Of a DNA stretch of 64,000 nt, positions 10,369-23,400 are shown piece after piece. A program made the position numbers and the translations under genes. Where the stretch lies: positions 930,001 to 994,000 of the forward strand of contig JAJOHG010000006.1 of the NCBI GenBank assembly GCA_021029095.1, written 5' to 3'. Each line of letters begins with the position of its first letter. Within the stretch, counting starts at the first letter, position 1. This stretch comes from Phellopilus nigrolimitatus. Taxonomy: Eukaryota > Basidiomycota > Agaricomycetes > Hymenochaetales > Hymenochaetaceae. The notes beneath the pieces are model-generated. The model was not told the origin of the DNA, searched no databases, and was given only the letters and a program-made list of their open reading frames with translations.

Positions 10369-11752
10369 AAATATAAAGGTCAGAATCATGTATAAATTAC
10401 AAGAAACGAATCATATTAAGCATTGCACATGTATATACAGTTGTATACCCGAATATCCGAGTCCTCGTAGGAAGGGATAAATTGAAAAATTATGTTGTCC
10501 ACGACAGACACAGAATAGTCTGAATCGAGTTTCATGACACAAAGTCATGAGCCGCGAAGAGCACTAAAGGGCAAAACGGTTCACTGAATCTGCAACGAGC
10601 CTTTCTCCAGTTCCAAACCGTTTTAGGGGAGGATTATGTGAGCAAAGCATGGGCGGGGGAGAAGTAAGAGGGGAGCAGGAGCAGGAGATGTGTCGCAAGA
10701 GGAGAGTTTGAGATATCGCTCCCCTAAACGGCGACGCAGCACACCGAAAGGTGGGTCTTACATCAAAGCCATACGCAAGACACGCGGCCCTGGAACGAAG
10801 TAAAGGCATCCAAGCGTCGCAGAAATGAGCGAGCCCGAGGTGCCAAATCCTCGAGACGCTTTTCAAAATCCCGTTCACTCTCATCACATGGTCATAAAAT
10901 AGTAAACCTAAATTGACCTTCATAGTGTGAATCTTTGAGCTAAACGTACACTTGAGCTAACCGGGGGTTAGCTCTCATGACGAATCTGAGAACATAGATA
11001 TAAATCCCTGATGCGTCTCTGGGCACCGACCATCTATACTACCAGACCCAGCTAGAGCCGATCGAGGAGGACTGGAATACTCAGAACTTAGCCCGCTCGC
11101 GAGAAAAGATGTCTTTTAACGTCTTGTACGGTGCGAGGGTCGCGGCTTTGTATCTGTCGTGGAAGTTGTGAAGAAAGAAACGAAGCAAGCATAATGACAT
11201 AAAGGCAGAGCAGTTCCCACGCATCGTTATGGCTTCCATAGATTGCAAGAAATCCCTAATTATACAATAGCTGTGGACGCCATCGATGTCGGCTTGAATG
11301 GACGGTGTGTTTATGTTGTCTCACCTGAAAGCTGATATTTTTGTTTGTTTTTGGCACTTGCATGCAGATGTGCTAGGTTTTGCACAACTGAATGCATTCA
11401 TGATATCTAAGCAAGATTCTTCCGTATAACAGTCTGGCTGTCTGTACTGAATAAGCATGACGTATCAGCTGTTCTGGAGCTTCAATGCATGCAATGAGCA
11501 TCATCGGATGTACGACGACGTCTGGGGGCAAAGTCTGCGGGCGAAAGGCAAGAACGAGGACGCTTGAAAGTGGATGATCGGCACTTCCTTTTCTAGCATA
11601 GTTTATCGACCGACTAAATCCGAAGAAGGCCCATAAGTATCGAGTCACTGAGCAGCTCTAAAAATTAGGTCTGTCTTGGGCACCACTAGCTTTCTTCCTC
11701 CCCCTTGCTGGCATTCCCTTCATCCCGTGCTCGCCGCCGCTTGACGACGACG
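10369..11752. other. Gene-poor stretch with palindrome, TATA-like box and a tiny ORF
   Basis: About 1.4 kb without a recognised gene. A 119-codon minus-strand frame (10564-10923) and a 91-codon one (11373-11648) resemble no family and have no supporting splice pattern. From 10954 to 11171 a perfect palindrome, a TATA-like box and a 20-codon ORF follow one another (separate entry). The right end is the promoter of ILV2. Confidence 0.5.
10954..10974. promoter_or_regulatory. Perfect 9-bp palindrome before a TATA-like box
   Basis: GAGCTAACC and GGTTAGCTC flank a GGG spacer. A TATA-like GATATAAAT follows at 10997-11005, and an ORF of 20 codons (MSFNVLYGARVAALYLSWKL) starts at 11109. The spacing echoes the palindrome and TATA pair upstream of the esterase. 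Whether a transcript starts here is unknown. Confidence 0.35.
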
Positions 11753-14016
11753 ATGCCTATCAGCGTTGCCCGCACCATCCGCGTGCCCTCCGCGGTACCC
11801 AAAAAATGCTCTGCTCAGTGGTCTCGTAGCAGGTCGACCGCTCCGAGTGCCTCCATCTTCGAAGCGAAGACAAAAATCAGGGATGCTCGCCAGCTCAGCC
11901 AGTCGTCTGTTCGGGATGCAGTCACAGCACCAAGCGTGTACGTCGATTCTTATTAGAAATTATGTGTTTGAGACGCTGAAGATGGCCATGCAGACGCCCA
12001 AGCCCCGCACCTGGTTTCCAGCAGCTCCCGGCAAGGCATAGCGTCCGTGAACCAACCCCTCTTGTTCAACAACACTCCAAACCTCTTGAGGTCCTCGATT
12101 CCTCTTTCGTCGGCATGTCGGGTGGCCAGATATTCCACGAGATGATGCTAAGGCATGGTGTAAAGCACATGTTTGGCTATCCAGGCGGCGCTATTCTCCC
12201 TGTCTTCGACGCCATCTACAATTCAAAACATTTCGACTTTGTCCTTCCCCGGCATGAGCAGGGCGCAGGGCATATGGCGGAAGGCTACGCGCGTGTCTCA
12301 GGCAAGCCCGGCGTCGTTCTCGTCACTTCGGGTCCTGGTGCGACAAACGTTGTGACCCCTATGCAGGATGCGTTAAGCGATGGTGTACCGATGGTTGTAT
12401 TTTGCGGTCAGGTGGCTACGTCTGCCATTGGGTCGGATGCTTTCCAGGAGGCGGACATTGTCGGCATCTCGCGGAGCTGCACGAAATGGAACGTCATGGT
12501 GAAAGACATTGCTGAGCTACCTAGACGCATCAACGAAGCCTTCAAAATTGCTACCTCAGGTCGGCCTGGTCCCGTGCTCGTCGATCTTCCCAAGGACGTC
12601 ACTGCAGGAATTCTACGGACTGCTCTCCCGTACAAGGTTACGACACCTGGTTCGCCTCTTGGTCTCCCTTCAAACCCGCTCCAGTCGATGCAACCACCGA
12701 TCGACATGCCTTTGATTCAGCAAGCTGCTGATCTCATCAACCGAGCGAAGAAGCCCGTAATATATGCTGGACATGGCATCCTTTCATCTCCCCTTGGTCC
12801 CAAGTTGCTCGCTCAACTCTCGAAGGACGGTCATATACCTGTGACGACCACCTTGCACGGTCTTGGCTCCTTTGACGAGACGGACGAGAAGCACAGCTTG
12901 CACATGCTTGGTATGCACGGAAGCGCGTACGCCAATCTGGCTATGCAGAATGCCGACGTTATCATCGCGCTCGGCAGTCGATTCGATGACCGCGTAACAG
13001 GCAAAATCGATTGTACGTATTCTCCACGTTAGTGACAACATATTAATCTGACTTTTATCATAGCTTTTGCACCTGCCGCGCGCGAGGCAGCTCTCCAAGG
13101 CCGCGGAGGCATCATTCACTTTGAGATTCAGCCAAAAAACATCAACAAAGTGGTTGAGGCAACTGTACCTATTCTCGGCGATGTCATCTCTAACCTCGCT
13201 GCCCTTGTCCCCCTCGTCCACTCCTCAAGCGCTCGACAGGACTGGTTCTCGCAGATTGAGGCGTGGAAAAAGAAGTATCCGTTCACCTACATAAAGAGCA
13301 AGGCGGGTGAGAGCATGAAGCCGCAGGAGGTCATCGAGGAGCTCGATCTTCAGACTCGTCATAAGAAGGACCAGGTCATTATCACGACGGGCGTCGGCCA
13401 GCATCAGATGTGGGCCGCGCAGTTCTTCCGGTGGAGGACGCCGAGGTCGATGGTGTCGTCCGGTGGCTTGGGTGTGAGTGTATCATCCTTCGGGTCTGCT
13501 AGCCCATATACTGACCATTTTCTTTCTTTTCTTTCTTCATAGACTATGGGCTTCGGGCTCCCGTCAGCGGTGGGTGCCAAGGTTGCCGCGCCTGAGAAGA
13601 TTGTTATCGATATCGACGGCGACGCGTCCTTCAGCATGACTGCCATGGAGCTCCAGACGGCTTCGCAATACAACATCGGGGTGAAGGTGATCGTTCTCAA
13701 CAACGAATTTCAGGGCATGGTTCTGCAGTGGCAAGACCTGTTCTATGATGCGCGGTACTCGCATACGCGGATGACAAACCCCGACTTCGTCCTGCTCGCT
13801 AGGTCGATGGGCGTACACGCCATCCGTGTGAACAGCGCGGAGGAGCTCCCGGAGAAGATGAAGGAGTTCCTCGAGTACGACAACTCGAAGCCCGTGCTTA
13901 TGGAATGCACGGTGGAGAAGAACGAGCATGTCTTCCCGATGGTGCAGGCTGGCAAAGCTTTGCACGAACAGATTTTGCATCCGTCGTTGAGGGAAGCGGC
14001 TAAAAAGGCGTTATAA
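11753..14016 (+). CDS. ILV2: Acetolactate synthase, catalytic subunit (mitochondrial)
   Basis: ThDP-dependent acetohydroxyacid synthase, the first common step of valine, leucine and isoleucine synthesis. Residues 1 to about 61 are Arg/Ser-rich (MPISVARTIRVPSAVPKKCS..), a mitochondrial presequence. An 86-nt intron (11936-12021) restores the frame to QLPARHSVREPTPLVQQHSK and then PLEVLDSSFVGMSGGQIFHE. The catalytic domain shows FGYPGGAILPVFDAIY, RHEQGAGHMAEGYAR (catalytic Glu), VTSGPGATNVVTPMQDAL, FQEADIVGISRSCTKWN, and LGSRFDDRVTGKI before an intron near 13012-13061. After that come FEIQPKNINKVVEATVPI and TGVGQHQMWAAQFF. A further intron (about 13475-13542) leads to TMGFGLPSAVGAKVA and the ThDP site DIDGDASFSMTAMEL..NNEFQGMVLQWQDLFY. 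Ends AAKKAL. Proposed start and first splice are inferred; the rest is unambiguous. Confidence 0.96.
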
Positions 14017-14257
14017 TCTTCTAATTCGCCATCACTGTCTCTTACTCGTGGTTCACCTATCTTTTTTCCGCCCTAATATTCAATGTATTTGCATCTGCTA
14101 TAGGCTTGCCTCATTTTGCAAGCGTGTATACTCACGTCCTTTTGTATGTTACACCTTGGATTTACAGGAACTTGGAACGAAAACAGAATTAGTGATTAGC
14201 GTGTCGATCATGAAAAGCAATATTCGACATGCAGGTTCACACTATAGAGGCCTAGTA

Positions 14258-15467
14258 TTAATTAATAGAATCTGCTTGTAGCTCTTCAAATTTCTGGCGC
14301 GCAAGTCGGATGTTGATCTTAATAGCAGCTGTTTCTAAATGGTGCAGCAAACAGTCAGAACTCGGGATGACGATAGATCGAGGGAAACGTACCTATTGTT
14401 GGATCATGTACAACGACCATGATATACGTGTTCTTTGTCAACTCGTCCAGCACAGCAGTGTATTCAGGTAGCTCCATGTCTAAACAGCGGAATTCTTCAC
14501 GCATTCGCACGCAAGCGTGTTTGAACGCCTTGATCAGCTCAGACGTCCGCTCGTAACGCGTCGATTGCAACTGGTGAGGGTCAGGACATCCCCGTGCTTT
14601 TTGCTGTCAAGTCTGATGATGACGAGCCATCACTGGTTTGCTGTATGGTTGGTACAGCGGACTCGCGCTGCGAGGTCGCGATGACAAGAAAGGTCGTACG
14701 CTCGAAGAGGATAACCTCGGTCGCACTGCACGCCTCGGCGAATGTCGTTAGGTGCTTGGTGAGGATCGCAGCATTTGGGATGAGCGTGTGTACGATGCGC
14801 GACCAAGCCTGGGGGTTGAACTGTAAGACCTTATCCGGTGCAAACGGAAAGCATCACAAACGCACCTTGTACAGACTCTCGTCGTAAATGCTCGTCCCAA
14901 ATATAGTGATGCCTACATCCCCACTAGCCTCTTGAAGATCTTTCGTCTTCTTCTCCAGGATCCCCTTCTTAGATGCTCGCACAAGGTCCATCTTATGTAC
15001 CAACAGAAATACCACTGCGTCCGGGCTGTACTTCTTCAGCGCATCGAGGCAGTCGCGGTAGTAGACAAGATCCTTGTCCATCTCGCGAGACTCGACATCA
15101 AATACGTAGATAAGCACGCCGACGTGCTGGAAGATAGTTGAGCGTTGAGTTGAGAGATACGAGTCCATGAAGGAGTCCTGTCCACCGCAGTCCCAGAGGT
15201 TGAGTATGAGGTCGCCAAGGAAGCGTACATGATTCTGCTCGACGTCGATCGTTGCACCGAGGCGAGAAGTGAGAGATGCCGGATTATTCGAGCTGCAGAA
15301 CACGTCTCGTCATAATCCATGCTCGATGCGAAAAGGCGGCGCCATACAAGATGACGGAGCGCATGGACGTCTTTCCGCTCCCCGATGCTCCCATCAGAAG
15401 CACCTGTAAACCACTTCAGTGACATTCTTTCTTGTGACGGTCAACAATTGCACACCTTTTTCTTCAT
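14258..15467 (-). CDS. GTR1: Rag-family GTPase Gtr1 (RagA/B), TORC1 activator
   Basis: Small GTPase that, paired with Gtr2 on the vacuole, signals amino-acid sufficiency to TORC1. Exon 1 is MKKK, and exon 2 begins VLLMGASGSGKTSMRSVILY with the P-loop GASGSGKTS. Then RLGATIDVEQNHVRFLGDLI, LNLWDCGGQDSFMDSYLSTQ (switch II, DCGGQD), VGVLIYVFDVESREMDKDLV and VVFLLVHKMDLV (the H-K-M-D guanine motif of Rag proteins). IFGTSIYDESLYKAWSRIVH follows. The C-terminal half holds the roadblock-like dimerisation region (VILFERTTFLVIAT, RTSELIKAFKHACVRMREEF, LDELTKNTYIMVVVHDP). The last exon ends LARQKFEELQADSIN. Around 330 residues, typical for Gtr1. It faces ILV2 tail to tail, about 240 bp apart. Confidence 0.93.
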
Positions 15468-16742
15468 GCTGACCTGTATGAGCACGTTAGACAGGCCTGG
15501 TAAGATTTAAAGCTGCCTTAAGTCGAACAATCTCGCCGCCGACGCGTGGCCGGCGGCATTGTCCGGGTGGCTTCGCGTAAGTATAATCCACATGGCACAT
15601 GCTCCCATCTGTTATCAATCGAGCACATTTCTTTGTGATTTTTTTACGATCAGGCAAGATGGTGGTCTTAATATGTAATGCTCCGTTAAGATATTACTAC
15701 CAATGGGAATAGTCACGGCGTGCTCTGACATCTTACCTCGGGCCGTCTGCATCTGCTTGCTTTATTTATTGACCTGCCTAAATTCCATGTGAACGTTAAG
15801 TTCATGCGCTCTTTGGTGTCCAATACCGTTAGAAGGGACTAGTTTGAAGTGCACTGTTTCCAAGCCGATTATTAATTAAAAAGGTGATGAAACGGACTAA
15901 TCAAAAAAAATGACCGCAAGGACTTGAGCAACATCATGCATTCAAAGGAGTTGTATAAAGGAACCGTAACTACCGTTACGCATTGCCTAGATGGACCGCA
16001 CTGGTACGGCATCTAAGGACGAATGCTTATATTATGTAATATAGCTCGGTCTAATGTGTGAATTTAAGGGAGTAAAATTATATTGATACTGTCTTCAGTG
16101 CTTAGCTTGGTCGAGATTCTTGCAACCGGTCTCACAGAAACTCGTTTCTATAATGATAACTCATTTCTACAGGCCATTACAGAATTTCCGACTTCTTAGA
16201 AAGCAGAAAGATGCAGAATATACATACATATACATCGAAGTCGCATCCGTTCATTGTATGTAGTTGAGCTTGTTTTTCGTGATACCACACAACATTGAAA
16301 ACTGTACCGCAGTTTAGACGCCCGGAGGGAAGCCACAAACGATGCATGCCGTGTCCTTACGTGTCACAGATTCGAAGATGCCGAACGAAGATAAGCGCCT
16401 ACATAACAAGCGCCCAGCCAAACCGCGATGTCGATCTCATAGGCGCCCAGTCTGAGCTTCCCGTCGATCCCCCGAGTCTCTTCGCTTACTATTTCAAAAC
16501 AGCTAAAGGACTTCTGAATTGAGAGCGAGGCTATAGTATAAATATCACAGTTTCAGAGATTCGCGAATACCATTCGGCAAATCGGTCGAAGAACAAATGC
16601 ATATATCCAATGGCTGCACATTCTGTACGACTCTACACGAATAAGGAAGGAGGTCTAGGACCAGGCCCGGCTGAGAAGGGTGAATGAAGTAGTTAAAGAT
16701 AACGAGAAGTAATAGATGGACATTGAGAGGTGCGGAACATTT
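15468..16742. other. AT-rich intergenic stretch, nothing recognised
   Basis: About 1.27 kb between the GTR1 start and the VCX1 stop. The only longer frame (16295-16522, 75 codons) resembles nothing known. I found no tRNA, TIR pair or coding exon. The left end must hold the GTR1 promoter. Confidence 0.5.
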
Positions 16743-19048
16743 TTAAGACACCCAGACTATATCATCAAGGGTGAGTTTAAAACAAACAAATGAGTAGAGT
16801 AATCCTTACAAGCTAATGCAATCACGATGTACAGAGTAATGAGCCTAAAAACAAGTTGATCGTCAGATTTTTTCAGAAAAGGAAGAGTAAAAATCATAAG
16901 ATCATACATGAGGCCCTCCATATAATTTGACTTTCCATCCCTGTAAGCTTTTTCAGATAAAGGGTCGGCATAATAGAAAAAACAGACGCACATGATCAGA
17001 AGATTTACCAGAAGCACAGAAACAAACAAAGCGATGGTCTACATTTTCAGATACTTTAGTACAAAGCATCGAAACAGATGATGCCTTAAACAAACCTCGA
17101 AGTCGGCAAAGAAAAGAGTGAGCTCGTGGCCAGTACTGATTGATGAGCATTAGAAGACTCATTGCGCCATCAGCTGAAATGTACTCACATCCAGCCGACA
17201 ATGACAAGCAGCGGAACGACAAAAGTCGCAATTTGCTACATTTTAACAAGAAAAGTTAGCGTTTACCTAGTAAAGAAATGTTGCCGAATCTGCTCACAAT
17301 AGAGGACCCAACACAGATACCTATGGTTAGCTCTGTTTTATCCTTCATTGCCATCCACACCGAAGTGACGTGCTCTGCGGCGTTTGCCACAATGGGAAGG
17401 AGAATTATGCCGATGAACGCCTTGGGGATATGATACCGTGTCGCCGTTTCTTCAATAGGACGCCACCACTGATCGAAACAATACTAAGCACGGATACAAG
17501 CGGACAAAGTAACGCCACTCACGATAATCAGCACAAAATGAAGTCAGAACCGTAACACCCAGTAGACTATTGATAAGATAATAAGTCGCATGACAGTGCA
17601 GAAACAGCTCCGAAACCCACGCAGTGCCAGCAGCAACGACGCTCATCTCTTGAGCTTCGGGCTCAGGCTCAGACTCAGCCTCAAAGATGTACGCATGGGA
17701 CTTGAGCTGTGGACAAATACGTTATAATCGCGATCTGTTTCGAGACGAGCGAGACTCATATATACCTGGAAATAGAGGTATGCGACGTAAACCAACAACA
17801 GCAGTATGGCTGTCCCACGAGAAATAGTCAAAAGCCCCGTTGTCGATGCATCACGGGGTGAGAGATGCTGTCCACCCAAGGCGAACGAGCCGAATAATTC
17901 CTTGAGAGAATCAATGTCTGTGCCGAACGGCTGATCGTCGGCAACTTTCGAACTATGATAAGCTGCGGGGATCACAAGAGCTTTTGTAACGTGAGTACAA
18001 GATAAAACGCAATGAGTTGCAGATATTCGTACTGATACAGGCGAGGGTCATGAGCTAGCGATGAAATAGGTTAACAATGTGGGTTTATTTTATAATAAAT
18101 AAAAAACAGTAAGAACTTACAGAGCTCGAACTAGTCAGAAAGAGAAGGTGAGAAATGTGTTAGATATAGACTAGGCTGAAGGCGGAGAGCCTACGTTTGT
18201 GCTGCGGCGGCTTGAAATGAATTTTCCTTCCGTTTCCAAGCACCTTTCCGAAAATGTATTTAGCATACAGTCAGGATATCAACATGCTTGAGACACTTAC
18301 CAGCAAGGAAGGAACAGCCGAGTACCAAGAGGAGATTAGAGAGAATGGAGCCAAGCATCTGTCACGTGTATGTTGGTATAGGCTCCCAGCTGAGTTTTGT
18401 GTCTTTACTCACAGAGGTCTGCACAATCCGCAATTCACCTAAGTGGCGTCCAGTTAATATATATAGTTGAACGTATGGGAAGAACTCTCGAAATGCACTT
18501 ACCCTGGAGAAGAGCAGCGATTCCAACGATAATTTCAACAGCATTACCAAACGACGCGTTCAAGAGACCAGAGAGGGTCTGGCCGAGCTTGAGTGAGAGC
18601 TGGTCTGTGGCGTCTCCCAGCAACTGAACGCGGCGTAATTCATTAAGCCACAAGTCGGAAAGGAAAGATACAGTGACTTGAACTTGCTTTCGCGAGGGGC
18701 ATAATGGCGATGAAAGAAAAGGAGAAGCGCAGCGCAGCATCCCAGTCAAGCCAATGAGAAACAAACTAGACGTTATCGCCCGCCACATAAATAACAGCTC
18801 GTTAGTGGCTGCTCCGGAATCGTTTGCAAGAGCCTCAGAGCATAAAGGAGACATACGCTCAAAGGAATGAAAACGAGGAGGATATTGAGCCAGGAACCAA
18901 AAAGGAAGTGCTTAAAGGACGCCGCCCATGACGGCTCCCCTTCCGCTTTCATGACATCGAGGATGCGGTGGGCGAAGGGAAGCTGCTCTGTATGGCCGTT
19001 GAGGGTTTCACCTTCGCCATTAAGAAGGGCTGTCCGTTCGTTGGACAT
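16743..19048 (-). CDS. VCX1: Vacuolar Ca2+/H+ exchanger (CAX family)
   Basis: Cation/proton antiporter that loads Ca2+ into the vacuole. It starts [20 protein letters not shown] (cytosolic N-tail), then [20 protein letters not shown] (first membrane segment). Core repeat 1 is [15 protein letters not shown], followed by GELRIVQTS and [20 protein letters not shown] across introns. This is the GNxxE cation-binding c-1 repeat. Core repeat 2 is [20 protein letters not shown], with the matching NAAEH. The acidic loop between them ([12 protein letters not shown]) is seen at about 17640-17700. The C-terminus is spliced from very short exons: [34 protein letters not shown]. Around 12 introns, and the last exon adds only a few codons. 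Length about 400 residues is normal. Confidence 0.93.
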
Positions 19049-19401
19049 GAGGGACGTGGGGGAGGGAGATAAAGGAGCGGTTAGAACGAAGGAGTCCCCA
19101 GGCGGTCAATATATTTTGTCCAAAGTTCAACACCGCCTCGCGAATGCCGATGCCGCACGGGCATAATGAATCTACAGATTCTATTCGTGGGAAAGCTAGT
19201 TTGTATTCGCACACAGCATTAGCACGTGTATGTAATCACAAGCCGCCAAGAGTTTCTTAGGCATTCCGGATGCACCGGCCGTTGATCGGCAGGCTGCGGC
19301 GGGGCCGACCACGCCTCTGAAAGCTAAAGACTCGGAGGTATATATAATATAATACACCTATATTTATACAGTATACGCATACAATGGTCATTCTTCTGAT
19401 C
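19049..19401. other. VCX1 promoter / tail of phosphatase gene
   Basis: About 350 bp. It includes a strongly AT-rich tract near 19340-19375 next to the stop of the histidine phosphatase gene. No gene recognised. Confidence 0.5.
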
Positions 19402-20285
19402 TTACAACGGCTGCTCGTCAGCGTTCTTCTCGACCACAGGAAGCAGCAGATGCGATATATCCGAGTAATTCACCAATGTCCCCCGCTTGTCCCTCCGCAT
19501 GTCGATTGTCGTCACCGACGTATTGTAGCACGAACCGATGCGCCCGTTCGAGCCAGGATCGATAATCCTGTGTAGGACCAGTGTGCGACATAGGGTTGCA
19601 ATGAATGCGCCGTGGCTAACGACAAGTATGTGTATCAATGCGGTCTGGCGAAGAGATGGTAAATGGCGACCGATCGTCTCCTCCCACCATGTCAATACGC
19701 GCCGAGTGAACCTGGAGGTCTCTTTTAATCAAAATCATTTTGAGGACAGTCTCAAGGACGACGAACACTTCTCCAGCTTCAGCATACTTCGGGAGTTTAG
19801 ATTTGTCATACTGGCCGACTCGTACTCCCTGCACCTCTCCCATGTTCTGATAGTGGTGTAAATAGGTATTGACAGTGCAAACGGAATATCACACTCACAC
19901 GTTCTCGAAGGCCTTCGTCCTCTACTAGTATCACGGCGGGATGATGGGCAAGAATGATCTCGGCAGTCTAAGAGCGGGCGCCTCAGTCTCTCGTTTGGAT
20001 GTTTTCAACGGACTACCGCGCACCTTGAGTGTTCTCTTCAGATCGCTCGAAAACGCGAAAGCGAAACTATACCCATCCGCCGCCGCTCCTTCAGAGTCAT
20101 GCATACTGGGAGGTATGAAAACAGGATCACCTAATATCTTTCATTCTTTCGCCACACAGCTGTGCTTGCAAGTGGCCTTCCGCATTCAAAAGCGTGTCCA
20201 TCTGTCCTTGGATTATGCCCGCTCTGTTCTCGTTCGTTTCTCCATGGCGGACAAGGTAAACTCGAACGACAGGATCAGAGGCCAT
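19402..20285 (-). CDS. Histidine phosphatase (phosphoglycerate mutase) family protein
   Basis: Phosphohistidine-type phosphatase of the PGAM-like branch; substrate unknown. The chosen start is MASDPVVRVYLVRHGETNEN at 20285, putting the catalytic RHGET motif near residue 12, normal for the family. An in-frame upstream Met at 20393 would add about 36 residues without family support. Next exons give DTLLNAEGHLQAQLCGERMK, FAFSSDLKRTLKTAEIILAH (SSDLxRTxxTA, second phosphate-binding Arg), LRERNMGEVQG (acid Glu) and WWEETIGRHLPSL. ILVVSHGAFIATLCR carries the second catalytic His. C-terminus VVEKNADEQPL. TIGAR-like or fructose-2,6-bisphosphatase-like relatives are possible. It is divergent from MAK21 with only 136 bp between start codons. 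Confidence 0.88.
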
Positions 20286-20421
20286 GGGTGGTGGGAGGAA
20301 AGAGTAAACATGGCTTATTTGTATGCACTGGCCGTCGTGACACAGAACAATCCTTTGAGCTCGATTCAGACATGGAAGGCGTCGATCATGCATAAATTTC
20401 TACACCCTTACTCGAGCCAGC
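20286..20421. promoter_or_regulatory. Compact bidirectional promoter, phosphatase / MAK21
   Basis: 136 bp separate two divergent start codons, so both promoters share this stretch. No clear TATA box is seen. Confidence 0.55.
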
Positions 20422-23400
20422 ATGGCTCGCCTCCATCCTGCTAAGAAAAATGCATTAGCTTCCTCGAAACCGAAGCAAAATCCTGCTGATGGTAAACAGC
20501 AAAAAAACAATTATGCGGGGAAAGGCAAGCAAGAGATCTTGAAGGGAAAAGGCAGAGGACCCGCAAAACCCAACGCCGAGCTCGCCGACAGCTTCAAGAA
20601 AGACATTTTAGCTCTTGGCGGAGACGAAGAAGATTATGAACTTATAAAGGATGTGGATAGCGACGGCTATGAGCAAACAGCGAGCAGCAGCAAGCAGGAT
20701 GTGAGTTTTAAAGTGTTAGTATAGGCAATCTAACTCTCAAGCATCTGCAGGTTGCGTTGTCGAAGGAACTCGCAAAATTCACAAAGAGTTTAAATTTCTC
20801 GTCAGTAAAACCTCAGGATCTGGAAGACGACGAGGAAGAGGATGCTGAAGATAGCGATGAAGAGGAAGATGAGGAAGACAGTGGTGAAGAGGGGGAAGAG
20901 ACGTCCGAGGCTACATCTGATGAAGTGGAGGAAAAAATGGAAAGAAAGGAGGAGAAAAAACCGCCCATCACTATTCCGAAAGTTGGGCCAAGCTCAAGTT
21001 TGGTATGTTAGCAATTATCTTAGCTTTCCTAAGGTTCTTATCCACATTTCAGCTGCTCGAAGCCACACCGCATTGGTATTCTACCCTCCCTTACCTCCCT
21101 CTTCCTCGAAATCCCCGGCACCCCCTTCTCCACAGACTCTGTCGACTCAGCAGGCTCGTGCCGCATCCCTCCACTCGTCCGAGCTGTCCGCATACGAGAC
21201 TGCCACCTCTGCGAACAAGCTTACAGCCTCCTCGTCCGACGCGGCCTTCCTCCAGCGCGTTCTCTCGAGCGGGACGCTCAGCGATCGCCTCTCCGCGCTT
21301 ACGCTCATGGCGCAGAGCAGCCCCGTGCACAACACGCGTGCTCTCGAGACGCTGCGTGGGATGGGCCAGAAGAAGGGCAGGGAGGAGAGCCTGAAGGCGT
21401 TGCGTGCGATAGTGGATTGGTGGATCGGCGGAGGGGCGCCGGACAGGAAGCTGAAGTGCGTCTCGTCTCTGCTCCTTTATTTGATTTCATTTACTTATCG
21501 CCTTGTTTAGGTACTTCATTGACCAACCATTATCGCATCCTGGAGTAACGGACAAACACCTTTTGGTCTGGTTCTTCGAAGACTGGCTAAAGAAGTACTT
21601 CTACAGCATTCTTCAGATACTCGAGGTATGATCTGCCCTTACCGCTAACAATGGTACCTCAAACTCAATCATTAATTACAGACGCTGTCTCTCGACCCTC
21701 TGCCGTATGTTCGACTGCAGACCATGTCACTCATCTTCACCCTCCTACGTGAGAAGTCCGAGCAGGAGCAAAATCTCCTGCGGCTTCTTGTCAACAAGCT
21801 TGTAAGCATGTAGTGTAAAAGATCAGAAGTTGCTTGCTTACCCTTCTTCAGGGAGACTCAGAACGTCCCGTCGCATCGCGCGCTTCCTACCACCTTCTGC
21901 AGCTCCTCCAAGCACACCCGCAAATGAAGGCCATCGTTGTCCGTGAGATGACCTCCCTCGTCCTTCGGCCCATCCGCAGCGGCGTCACAACAAGCACGTC
22001 GTCTAGCGCGACGCACCTCAAGTTCTCAGACGACGCGCCGAAGGCCAGGTCCAAGCCGCAGGAGAAGGTAGAAAAGAAGGACCTGCAGCAGGAGCACGCA
22101 AAATATTATGCGACGATTACACTGAACCAGATTATGCTTGCGCCGACAGAAGCGGACCGCGGTGTCGCGGTCCAGCTCGTCAGCCTATACTTTGAGCTGT
22201 TCAAGGAGATCCTCGGTTCGTCGCCGGTGGACGGGAACGGCAGCGTGGCAGGCGATGCGGGCGATGGCGTCGACCACTCGCGTGCTGGGAAAGAAAAAAG
22301 GAAGAAACGGGAGGACAGAAACTGGGAAGGGCAAGAGTAAGGAAGGGCACGATGGAGGGTTTGCGGAAGTCGAAGACTCGGATTCAAGGCTCATTTCTGC
22401 GATTCTTACGGGCGTCAATCGTGCTCTACCGTTTGCAAAGCTTGGCCTTGAAGACGTTGAGTAAGTAATTAGATCTCACCGGCTGACTTTGCTCGATTAA
22501 TCTGAATGAATGTTTTCTAGGTTCAGCAAGCACATCGACACGCTGTTCCTCATTTCACATAAATCAACCTTCAATATCTCCCTCCAGGCGCTCCGTCCTT
22601 ATCATGCAAATCTGCCAATCACTCGCTTCATTGCCCTCCCAATCTTCTTCATCCGCGAGCCTCTCCGCATCCATCGCTGACCGATACTACCGGACTCTAT
22701 ACACATCGCTTCTCGACTCCCGACTCAACTCGTCATCGAAGCAGGCCATGTACCTTAACCTTCTTTTGAAGTCCATGAAGATGGACACGAAGAAGGAGAG
22801 AGTGAAGGCATTTGTCCGGCGCTTCGTCCAGTTGCTTGTTGGTGCAGGCAATGGGGGCGTAGAGTTCATTGCTGGAGGTTTGTTCCTACTCGGGGAGGTA
22901 TGATACTCTTCCATATTTCAGTGGGAAATGCTGCCGAGGCTCACCCATCTGCATCATTCTAACAGCTTTTCCAATCTGAAGCAGATCTGCGCGATTTGCT
23001 CGGCAAGCCCTCAAAAAAGACTGCAGCGACGGAAACTGCAGACAACGAATACGATCCAAAGAAGCGGGATCCACAGTATGCGCACGCAGGCGCTTCACCT
23101 ATGTGGGAGCTCGTCAGTACTTCACGAACAGCTGGCTATAAACTCGCTATTTATTAATACCGTCGCAGATCCCTCTCCTCTCTCATTACCATCCGACAGT
23201 CCGCCTGCACACGTCGCAGCTGCTTGCCGGCAAGGAGCTCACGGCAAACGCGGACCTCTCGCTTAACACGCTCTCGCACTTCCTCGACCGCTTCGTGTAC
23301 AAGAACCCTAAGAAGCAAGTCAAGCCGAAGGGCTCGAGCGCGATGCAGCCCGGCGCCTCAGCGCCGGACGGCACGAGCTTGCGCGTTGTCAAGGGTGCAC

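Noticed and set aside
10564..10923. 119-codon minus-strand ORF
   Set aside because: No known motif and no in-frame extension by splicing; composition like translated non-coding DNA.
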